Position numbers and translations under genes: made by a program. Positions 1 to 6,563 of a stretch of 16,120 nt of DNA are shown piece after piece (the first letter of the stretch is position 1; each line of letters opens with the position of its first letter). Source of the stretch: Alphaproteobacteria bacterium (lineage in GTDB: Bacteria > Pseudomonadota > Alphaproteobacteria > DAOWDM01); contig DAOWDM010000106.1 of NCBI GenBank assembly GCA_030639035.1, positions 1-16,120 on the forward strand, in the 5' to 3' direction. The notes under the pieces were generated by a model, which saw only the letters and a list, made by a program, of their open reading frames with translations, searched no databases and was not told where the DNA came from.

Positions 1-14
1 ATGACTAACCCTCC

Positions 15-98
15 GCTGTCATTCTCAGCCAAAGGCTGGGAATCCAGAGTCTTTGTAAGAAAAACTGGATACCCGAAATTAAAATTTCGAGTATGACA
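15..98. repeat. Palindromic intergenic repeat (paired hairpins)
   Basis: This is a noncoding repeat-like element downstream of panD. Its outer ends are inverted copies: GTCATTCTC near 18-26 pairs with GAGTATGAC near 89-97. Inside, GGGAATCCAG (38-47) pairs with CTGGATACCC (64-73). Each half also folds on itself: AGCC-AAA-GGCT at about 27-37 and CGAAAT-TAAA-ATTTCG at about 74-89. The style (GTCATTC...GAATCCAG...CTGGAT...ATGAC) matches a class of dispersed palindromic repeats known from many bacterial genomes. Only one copy is in this window, so its repetitive nature is inferred from that resemblance. Confidence 0.55.
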
Positions 99-130
99 AG
101 CAGGAGTAAGGGAACAACGACAATGGACTT

Positions 131-544
131 TTAGTCGTCGCCTAGGATTCTGAAATCAAAGTCGTATTCTTGGCTTTCAAATACATCGTATTCAAGAACT
201 TTGTCGATGCTGTTGTCTTTATTAAAAGTCAAAACTTTAGGTTTCATGTTGTAAAGCTCTTCGGCTTTTCCAAAATATGAAGCAGCTATAATCATCTCGT
301 CTCCAACCTGACAAGAACGAGCAGCAGCTCCGTTTAATATACAGCAACCAGAACCAGCTTCTCCAAAAATCACATAAGTTGTAATTCTAGCACCAGAGTT
401 TTTGTTCCATATTTCAACAAACTCCAAAGGATAAATATTGGCAGCCTTACAAACTTCAGGGTCAAGAGTTATAGAACCATGATAATTTAAATCCGCTCCT
501 GTAACATAAATTCCGTGTAACTTAGCTCTTAAAAGTTTCAACAT
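131..544 (-). CDS. panD: Aspartate 1-decarboxylase proenzyme
   Basis: PanD converts L-aspartate to beta-alanine plus CO2 in the cytoplasm, supplying beta-alanine for pantothenate and CoA. The 137-residue product is close to the usual family length. It begins MLKLLRAKLHGIYVTGADLN and carries the self-cleavage site Gly23-Ser24 in the context YHGS, where Ser24 would become the pyruvoyl cofactor. Other family marks are the early Lys8, the ITTY segment with Tyr57, and NGAAA near residues 71-75. The ATG at 544 follows an AGGAA ribosome site (554-558 on the other strand) at suitable spacing. The gene is divergent from uup across about 98 bases and has no pan gene beside it. The acidic C-terminal tail (about residues 115-137) is longer than the core fold needs. 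Confidence 0.95.
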   Translation of the reverse strand: MLKLLRAKLHGIYVTGADLNYHGSITLDPEVCKAANIYPLEFVEIWNKNSGARITTYVIFGEAGSGCCILNGAAARSCQVGDEMIIAASYFGKAEELYNMKPKVLTFNKDNSIDKVLEYDVFESQEYDFDFRILGDD

Positions 545-596
545 TTGTTTAAGTTCCTAGTTTGTTGTTCTTCTTGCTTTTTCCAGCAGCAATTCT

Positions 597-610
597 GTGT
601 TAATCAACAC
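597..610. promoter_or_regulatory. 14-bp near-palindrome between panD and uup
   Basis: GTGTTAATCAACAC forms two 5-base inverted arms around a 4-base centre, in the divergent panD/uup intergenic region about 33 bases before uup. An AT-rich TATATATTTA follows it directly and could act as a -10 region. It has the form of a dimeric regulator operator, but no regulator is identified and a chance palindrome of this size is possible. Confidence 0.25.
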
Positions 611-642
611 TATATATTTATTTTAAAAAATGGAAATAAAAA

Positions 643-2448
643 TTGGCAGCTCCTCTTCTTTCATTAAAAGACATTACTCTTGGCTTTGGTGGAAACCCTT
701 TATTTGCTGGGATAAACCTTAATATTTATGAGGGAAACAGCATTTGTCTTGTTGGAAGAAACGGAACAGGCAAAACAACTCTTTTAAAAGTCATTACAGG
801 GCTAATTCCTCCTGATGAAGGTGAAATAGTTACTCAAACAGGCTGTAAAACTGTTTATTTACCGCAAGAACCTGACCTTTCTGGATATAACACAGTAACG
901 GAATATATAGCAGGGGCTTTTGATAAAGAAGATAATGACAAGCAATACCTTGTCGAAATGATGCTTGAAGAAATATCTTTGGACGGCTCTCTTCTTACTT
1001 CTCAATTATCAGGCGGAGAAGCTAGACGAGCCACTTTAGTGCGTGCTTTTATTCAAGAACCAGAAGTTTTACTTCTTGATGAGCCGACGAATCACCTTGA
1101 CTTGCCTGCTATTGAATGGCTTGAGAAAAAACTTAAAAATTTCCGTGGCGGACTCGTTCTTATAAGCCATGACAGAATGTTTTTGAACAATCTAACTCGT
1201 GCAACTTTATGGCTGGACAGAGGCATCGTACATCGAAATGAAAAAGGATTTGCAGACTTTGAACGCTGGTCAGAAGAAATTTTGGAAAATGAAAAACTAG
1301 AACGCCATAAACTCGACAGGAAAATCGAGCGTGAAAAACACTGGCTAAGATACGGAGTAACAGCAAGACGAAAACGCAACCAAGGACGACTTCGCAGACT
1401 AGGCGACCTAAAAACAGAACGTTCCGAACAAATAGCCCAAACGGGCAGTGTGAAAATGAGAGCAACAAACGGTAAACTCTCGGGCAAAATGGTCATAGAA
1501 GCTGAAAATATATCTAAAAGCTATGGCGATAATGAAATTATAAAAGACTTCTCTATACGAATCTTACGAGGCGACAGAATCGGCATAATCGGCTCTAATG
1601 GTGCAGGAAAAACAACTCTGCTGAAAATGCTAACAGGGGATATCGAAACACAAAGCGGTCATGTTAGGCACGGAGCTAATCTTGAAATTCAATATCTCGA
1701 CCAGAAACGAGAAAAGCTAAATCCAGAATTAACAATCAAAGAAACCCTGTGCGAAGCTGGCGGAGATAACATAGAAGTACAAGGACAGCTACGCCATGTA
1801 ATGGGCTATATGAAAGACTTTCTTTTTAAGCCTGAGCAAGCAGGAACTCCTGTCCGCAATTTGTCGGGAGGCGAAAGAAACAGGCTACTACTGGCTAAGG
1901 CTTTGGCTAGACCTTCAAACTTGCTGATTATGGACGAACCAACTAACGACCTTGATATAGATACCTTGGATTTGCTTCAAGAAATGATTTCCGAATACAA
2001 CGGAACAGTTTTGCTGGTAAGCCATGACAGGGATTTCCTAGACCGCACAGTTACCTCAACAATAGTGCTGGACGGCAGTGGTGCAGCAACAGAATATGCA
2101 GGCGGATACAGCGACTATATAAGGCAAAAGCAGGAAATTCAAAAACAGGCAAAAATCTCAAAAAAGAAAAGTGCTAAAAAATCTCAAGAAAAAAAATCTC
2201 AGAAAAAAACCAAACTAAGCTATAAACATCAACGGGCTTTAGAGGAGCTTCCTAAACAAATAGAGCTTCTTGAAAAAGAAACAGCCGAACTGGAAAACCG
2301 CCTAGCCGACAGCAGTTTCTATACCTCAAACCCTCAGGAATTTGAAAAAACAAGCATAAAACTTGAACAAATTAAAAACACAATCAATGAAAAAGAAGAA
2401 AAATGGCTGGAAATTGAAATGATACAGGAAGAATTTAACAAAACGTAA
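643..2448 (+). CDS. uup: ABC-F family ATPase, Uup type
   Basis: A soluble tandem-ATPase ABC-F protein without membrane segments. Uup of E. coli acts on ribosomes and affects transposon excision and replication-linked DNA structures. The 601-residue protein has two nucleotide-binding domains: Walker A GRNGTGKTT (38-46), signature LSGGE (122-126) and Walker B LLLDE (143-147), then Walker A GSNGAGKTT (317-325), signature LSGGE (407-411) and Walker B LIMDE (428-432). A charged linker spans about 215-275. The C-terminus (about 505-601) is a Lys-rich segment plus coiled coil typical of Uup and absent from EttA. The start is a TTG at 643 behind GGAA; the ATG at 630 is out of frame. The N-terminus MAAPLLSLKDITLGFGG fits alphaproteobacterial Uup. 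It is monocistronic, with an apparent promoter-bearing gap after it. Confidence 0.93.
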   Translation: MAAPLLSLKDITLGFGGNPLFAGINLNIYEGNSICLVGRNGTGKTTLLKVITGLIPPDEGEIVTQTGCKTVYLPQEPDLSGYNTVTEYIAGAFDKEDNDKQYLVEMMLEEISLDGSLLTSQLSGGEARRATLVRAFIQEPEVLLLDEPTNHLDLPAIEWLEKKLKNFRGGLVLISHDRMFLNNLTRATLWLDRGIVHRNEKGFADFERWSEEILENEKLERHKLDRKIEREKHWLRYGVTARRKRNQGRLRRLGDLKTERSEQIAQTGSVKMRATNGKLSGKMVIEAENISKSYGDNEIIKDFSIRILRGDRIGIIGSNGAGKTTLLKMLTGDIETQSGHVRHGANLEIQYLDQKREKLNPELTIKETLCEAGGDNIEVQGQLRHVMGYMKDFLFKPEQAGTPVRNLSGGERNRLLLAKALARPSNLLIMDEPTNDLDIDTLDLLQEMISEYNGTVLLVSHDRDFLDRTVTSTIVLDGSGAATEYAGGYSDYIRQKQEIQKQAKISKKKSAKKSQEKKSQKKTKLSYKHQRALEELPKQIELLEKETAELENRLADSSFYTSNPQEFEKTSIKLEQIKNTINEKEEKWLEIEMIQEEFNKT

Positions 2449-2494
2449 CGTTGTGATAATAATGCAATACACGTCGTTAATAGAATCTTGTAAG

Positions 2495-2523
2495 TTGATG
2501 TTTTAATAACATTGTATCATAAT
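2495..2523 (+). promoter_or_regulatory. Possible sigma70-type promoter for the Cache protein gene
   Basis: TTGATG (2495-2500) and CATAAT (2518-2523) are separated by 17 bases, about 42 bases before the ATG at 2566. The 117-base gap after uup is AT-rich, so weak promoter-like matches are expected by chance. An AAGGA ribosome site follows at 2552-2556. Confidence 0.35.
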
Positions 2524-2565
2524 GGTAGTAATGTAACTTATGTGTTTTTATAAGGATTTAACGTC

Positions 2566-3018
2566 ATGAAAAAACTTTTAACAGCTATTGTATTGATAGC
2601 ATTCGCATTAATATCGACTCCAGCTTTTGCAGGTCCAAGAGATGAAGCAATTGCTTTGGCAGAAAAAGCAGCTGCTCATGTTAAAACTGTTGGCGTTGAA
2701 AAAGCTATGGCAGACTTCAATAACAAAGAAGGTGAATTCGTATATGGAGCGTTCTATGTATGGTCTAATGATTTTGATGGTGTGATTACTGCTCACCCAA
2801 TCAAACCTTCTCTGATGGGTAAAAACGTTTATAAAATGAAAGACTCAAACGGCGTTCAGTTGTTTAAGGAATTTATTGATGTTGCAAAAAGCAAAGGTAA
2901 AGGCTGGGTAAATTATGTATGGCCTCACCCTGTTACTAAAAAAATGGCTAACAAATCAAGCTATGTCATAGATGCAGGCAGCAACCTTCTTGTTGGTGTT
3001 GGTATTTACGTCGATTAA
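2566..3018 (+). CDS. Periplasmic single-Cache domain sensor protein
   Basis: A small exported protein of 150 residues. A signal peptide covers residues 1-22 (Lys-Lys, hydrophobic core, then AFA before Gly23). The rest resembles a single Cache domain of the sCache_2 kind: a long N-terminal helix (DEAIALAEKAAAHVKTVG), a strand-rich pocket region (EFVYGAFYVWSNDFDGVITAH), then a segment around GWVNYVWPHPVTKKMANKSS and a final strand ending GVGIYVD. Such domains bind small ligands and usually sit in receptors; here the domain is free-standing with no membrane anchor or output domain. It is followed by a strong terminator and then a chemoreceptor gene in the same direction, so a role as a soluble ligand-binding partner is plausible but inferred. 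The start is supported by AAGGA 9 bases upstream. Confidence 0.8.
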   Translation: MKKLLTAIVLIAFALISTPAFAGPRDEAIALAEKAAAHVKTVGVEKAMADFNNKEGEFVYGAFYVWSNDFDGVITAHPIKPSLMGKNVYKMKDSNGVQLFKEFIDVAKSKGKGWVNYVWPHPVTKKMANKSSYVIDAGSNLLVGVGIYVD

Positions 3019-3028
3019 TCTAATAAGC

Positions 3029-3068
3029 AAAGGTTTCCAGTTATTCAACAATTGGAAACCTTTTTTTT
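3029..3068 (+). terminator. Rho-independent terminator after the Cache protein gene
   Basis: An 11-base perfect stem pairs AAAGGTTTCCA (3029-3039) with TGGAAACCTTT (3053-3063) over a 13-base loop, and a run of eight T covers 3061-3068. It lies 11 bases after the Cache gene stop, so the chemoreceptor downstream is likely transcribed separately or only by readthrough. Confidence 0.9.
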
Positions 3069-3094
3069 AATAATATATTGATGAGGAGGGTGTT

Positions 3095-4798
3095 ATGAAA
3101 TTCTTATCCTTCAAAAACATGTCTATAATAATAAAAGTTTCAATTGCTCCTGTAATAGCTATTTTATTTATGACTTTTATCGGATTTTTTTCGATTGGTG
3201 AGCTAAATGAACAGACATCCACCATTGATAATATTTATAATGTAGTAGCAAAAAAGAGCTCTTTATCAAACCAAATAAATGAAAAAGCTACTAACATAAA
3301 TGGTGATCTTTTCAGAATGATGACTTGGTCGGCTATGAGTGATGATACAGCCAAAGTTAATAACATTGTTTCTACAATTAAAACAAGCTCATCAGAAATA
3401 GAAACTCTGTTTAAAGAATTAAGCAATTTCAGTCTTAATGACGAAGAAAAACAATATCTAACGCAGGCTCATGAAGAAACAACAAAATACAAGAAAACTG
3501 TAGCAGAGGCTGTTGAGATGACGCAGATGGACGTCGATATGGGGCTTATGTACACAACTACAGCAGAAGCAGAGTTCGTGAATGTTGACGCTTTGCTGAA
3601 AAAATTAAATGAGCTGGAAAATAAAATCGGGCAAGAAAGCTTTGACTCTTCAATGGAAAGTGCAAGCAATGCAAAAAAAATGCTTATAGAAATAGCAGCT
3701 TTTGCAGTTTTGCTCTTGTTAGCAATTACAATATTTATAGCAAAAATTATATCAAACCCAATTAGAAATCTTACTGTTACAATGCGAGAACTAGCAGGAG
3801 GCAACCATGACGTTGAAATACCTGCACTTGGTCAGAAAGATGAAATTGGTGAAATGGCAGCCGCTGTTCAGGTTTTTAAGGAAAATGCTATAAAAGTTAA
3901 AAAAATGGCAGCTGAACAGAAAGAAGTTGAAGAAAAAGAAAAAATAAGAAATGAGCGTACAAATACAGTTGTAGAAGACTTTATGACCTCTATAGGCAGT
4001 GTAGTCGAAAGGTTAACTGCTTCTGTAGAAGAAATGCGTGTTACAGCAACGGATATGTCATCTGTTTCAGAAGAAACGAGTGCTCAGGCAACCACAGTTT
4101 CTGCTGCTAGTGAACAAGCGACTGTAAATGTACAGACTGTTGCATCAGCCGCAGAGGAACTTTCAAGCTCTATTCTTGAGATAGGTCGTCAGGTTCAGCA
4201 GTCCACAGAAATCGCAACAACAGCAAGCGAAGCCGCTCATCAGACAAATGAACTTGTTGCAGGGCTTGCAACATCTTCCAAAAACATTGGAGAAGTCGTC
4301 AATCTTATAAAAGATGTTGCAGATCAGACTAATCTTCTGGCTCTTAACGCAACTATCGAAGCCGCTCGTGCAGGTGATGCGGGCAAAGGTTTTGCTGTTG
4401 TTGCTAGTGAAGTCAAAGGTCTTGCAGCACAAACTGCAAAAGCAACAGATGAAATTGCAAAACAGATTAATTCAATTCAGGAAGAAACAGCTAGTGCGGT
4501 AGAAGCTATTCAGAAAATAGTAAATGTTATTGGAGAAATATCCAATGTATCAATGTCTATTGCGTCTTCTGTTGAGCAACAAGAAGCTTCCACACAGGAA
4601 ATTGCTCGTAATGTTCAGCAGGCAGCCTTAGGCACACAGGAAATAACATCTAATATTGGCGGTATAACAGAATCTTCTGTACAGGTCAGCACTTCATCAT
4701 CACAGGTGCTTGATGTTGCAAAACAGCTTTCAAAAGAAGCTGAAGACCTACACGAAGATGTCGATACGTTTGTAAAAACAATACGTGATATAGAGTAA
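3095..4798 (+). CDS. Methyl-accepting chemotaxis protein (4HB-like sensor, HAMP)
   Basis: An inner-membrane chemoreceptor of 567 residues that would signal to CheA/CheW. TM1 lies at about residues 9-31 and TM2 at about 196-217. Between them is a helical periplasmic domain of about 160 residues, consistent with a four-helix-bundle sensor. A HAMP domain follows (about 218-272, with the QKDEIGEMAAAVQVF segment), then a long cytoplasmic coiled coil. The signalling hairpin tip around residues 409-440 contains DQTNLLALNATIEAARAGD and GKGFAVVASEVK. No CheR/CheB-tethering pentapeptide is seen at the C-terminus, which ends TIRDIE. The strong AGGAGG site at 3084-3089 fixes the ATG at 3095. The preceding gene encodes a soluble Cache protein that might feed a signal to this receptor. 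The ligand is unknown. Confidence 0.93.
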   Translation: MKFLSFKNMSIIIKVSIAPVIAILFMTFIGFFSIGELNEQTSTIDNIYNVVAKKSSLSNQINEKATNINGDLFRMMTWSAMSDDTAKVNNIVSTIKTSSSEIETLFKELSNFSLNDEEKQYLTQAHEETTKYKKTVAEAVEMTQMDVDMGLMYTTTAEAEFVNVDALLKKLNELENKIGQESFDSSMESASNAKKMLIEIAAFAVLLLLAITIFIAKIISNPIRNLTVTMRELAGGNHDVEIPALGQKDEIGEMAAAVQVFKENAIKVKKMAAEQKEVEEKEKIRNERTNTVVEDFMTSIGSVVERLTASVEEMRVTATDMSSVSEETSAQATTVSAASEQATVNVQTVASAAEELSSSILEIGRQVQQSTEIATTASEAAHQTNELVAGLATSSKNIGEVVNLIKDVADQTNLLALNATIEAARAGDAGKGFAVVASEVKGLAAQTAKATDEIAKQINSIQEETASAVEAIQKIVNVIGEISNVSMSIASSVEQQEASTQEIARNVQQAALGTQEITSNIGGITESSVQVSTSSSQVLDVAKQLSKEAEDLHEDVDTFVKTIRDIE

Positions 4799-4809
4799 AC
4801 CTATAGCCA

Positions 4810-4832
4810 TTCCCAAGCATAGCTTGAGAATT
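4810..4832. other. Stem-loop after chemoreceptor gene
   Basis: ATTCCCAAGC (4810-4819) pairs with GCTTGAGAAT (4823-4832), 9 of 10 bases, over a 3-base loop. It begins 11 bases after the chemoreceptor stop. No T run follows, so it is not a canonical terminator; it could be an mRNA 3' stabilising hairpin or a remnant of the palindromic repeats found elsewhere in the window. Confidence 0.45.
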
Positions 4833-4869
4833 GTAGGCATCAGCTAATTCGATGACAGTTTTTATATAA

Positions 4870-5029
4870 GCTATGTTAAATGAAACTGTTGCTAAAAGCG
4901 TAGCGTTTCCCAGTCATTGCGAGGAGCAAAGCGACGCAGCAATCTATTTCAAACGAGGAGATTGCCTTAGCGTAGTTCGCAATAACAGTTCTAATTATGT
5001 CAAATAGCAATACTATTATGGAACATAGC
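4870..5029. repeat. MITE-like repeat, copy 1
   Basis: A ~160 bp noncoding element with terminal inverted repeats: GCTATGTT (4870-4877) at the left and AACATAGC (5022-5029) at the right, with weaker pairing extending to GTTGCTA/TAGCAAT, giving about 25 bases of imperfect TIR. The right end (from ATGTCAAATAGCAA at about 4998) matches the right end of the copy at 15020-15197 almost base for base. The core (4913-4986) is a second inverted repeat of the GTCATTGCGAGG...GCAATAAC kind found dispersed in many genomes. There is no ORF inside. It ends 7 bases from the dacA stop codon, between convergent genes. Confidence 0.75.
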
Positions 5030-5036
5030 CTAAATT

Positions 5037-6344
5037 TTAGAGTATATTCAAGCTAGGCGAAAAAGTGTTTAGTGTGCCGATGTTTAAGTTTTCAGGCGGT
5101 AGTATGATGCATGGTTTTTCGTTTCTTTTTAAGACTAGGCATGCTTTTTGTGCTTGTTTTTTGTTCATACCAAGAACTTTAGATTTATAAATAACACCTA
5201 TTTTTTCCCCAAAATCTTGAGGAAGTATCTGTATGTTTTTCTTTCCTAAATATGTCCCAAGAAAATTACTTGCATCAAATGCAATTTTTTTTGCTGTCAT
5301 GTAATTTGTAAAAGCACCGACTTGAATCGCCCATTTGCCTGCATCTTTTAATGTGTCTCTTTCAATTGGACTCGACAAAACCATAGCGATAGCTTTATCT
5401 AAAGGCTTATGCTCTGGTATAGGAAGGCTACTTTGGGCTAAAACCATTTTAGGCTTACGCTTTGGTACAGGGGGAATATTCCAAACTATATTTAGTTTTC
5501 TAAAGCTTTCTTCTAAAAGGCTTGTCATCATTTCATCACGGGATTTAGATGATTTTCCTCCCATTACCACACCTATTAGGCGTTTGTTGTTCTTTTTTAC
5601 AGAAGCAACTAGGTTATATCCAGATGCAGCTATGTAGCCCGTTTTTATTCCGTCAACTCCACGATATGCGTTCAGCAAATTATTATGAGTCGTATAAGTT
5701 CTGCCATTAAAAACAAATTTTTTGGTTGAAAAAACAGAATAATACTGTGGAAAATGACGCATTAGAGCCATACCTAGAATCGCCATATCACGAGCCGTTG
5801 TTTTTTGCTTGCTGTGATAAAGCCCTGAAGAATTGCGAAAAACAGTACTACTCATTCCAAGCTCATAAGCTACATTAGAAGCCATTTTTGCAAAGCCTTC
5901 CTCTGAACCGCCAAGAGCCTCTGCTATAACAGTTGCAACATCATTAGCAGATTTTGTTACTAATGCTAAAACAGCTTTTTCTACAGAAATTTTACTGCCT
6001 TTTTTCAATCCGAGTCTTGAGGCTGGCTGTCTTTCCGCTCTAGCTGATACGTGAAGTTTTTGTTTAAGCGTTACTCTGCCTTTTTAAATTGCATCGAAAA
6101 GCATATAAGCAGTCATCATTTTAGTAAGAGAAGCAGGCTGTCTTTTTATGTCAGCGTTTTTAGCCTGAACAACCAGCCCAGTATCAGCATCTACAACAAC
6201 AGAGGAAATATCTGCTAAAACTGGCTTGCCAACAACAAGCTGTATTAGCAATGCACACATAAATAACAAGGTTTTAAAAGATAACCAGCTATATGTTGTA
6301 GTTTTATGCAAACTATACACCCTAAATGTTGAAAATTTATACAA
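5037..6344 (-). pseudogene. dacA: D-alanyl-D-alanine carboxypeptidase (PBP5/6 type) with SPOR domain, interrupted by in-frame TAA
   Basis: A low-molecular-mass penicillin-binding protein that would trim the terminal D-Ala of peptidoglycan stems in the periplasm. Counting from TTG at 6344, the first 86 codons give a signal segment (ending near KPVLA) and the active-site motif SLTK (Ser72, Lys75). Codon 87 is TAA (6084-6086). The same frame then continues without shift as KGRVTLKQKLHVSARAERQP and on through SAN (132-134), KTG (234-236) and a C-terminal SPOR domain (about 337-412) to the stop at 5037. Homologues carry Glu or Lys at the stop position, so one base change would explain it. Reinitiation at TTG 6008 would give a 323-residue product without the catalytic Ser. 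The true start is uncertain: TTG at 6311 has a better ribosome site (AGGG). It may be a pseudogene, a readthrough gene or a base-call error. Confidence 0.85.
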
Positions 6345-6428
6345 GTGCAGATGATATGTATTGTTCCTGAATAAGTCTAGTTGTTTGTCAGTTTTTTATA
6401 AACTATCATCTTTTTACTAGCCATAATA

Positions 6429-6459
6429 AATAAACCTTTTGTGTGAATAAACCTTTTGT
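6429..6459. repeat. Short tandem direct repeat upstream of chemoreceptor gene
   Basis: AATAAACCTTTTGT occurs at 6429-6442 and again at 6446-6459, a 17-base period with a 3-base spacer. It lies in the 219-base divergent region between dacA and the second chemoreceptor gene. It could be a paired protein-binding site or a simple slippage duplication. The rest of that region is AT-rich, with no gene and no strong promoter that I can call. Confidence 0.5.
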
Positions 6460-6563
6460 TCAACAGTTCCACATCTTTGTATTTACATGCTTTTTGCTTA
6501 ATTGGTTCAACTACCAACTAATGCTAGCCTTAAAAGTAAGCTTTCAACTTAAAGGAGTCTCCT

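Noticed and set aside
1092..1496. 134-residue minus-strand open frame inside uup
   Set aside because: Ser/Arg/Phe-rich translation with no domain; it lies wholly within the well-supported uup gene and is an antisense shadow. The overlapping frame at 1160-1468 is rejected for the same reason.
2449..2495. Inverted repeat after uup as a terminator (TAACGTTGTG against CACGTCGTTA)
   Set aside because: Two mismatches in ten pairs, a long loop and no T run.
6006..6008. TTG at 6008 as the real start of a shorter D,D-carboxypeptidase
   Set aside because: The frame reads upstream through conserved family sequence (GRVTL, VSARAERQPASRLG) to the TAA, and a start here would omit the SxxK active site.
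5037..6344. Recoding of TAA as a sense codon in this organism
   Set aside because: TAA ends several other clearly complete genes here (for example uup, dacA itself, and EamA), so a general reassignment is not supported.
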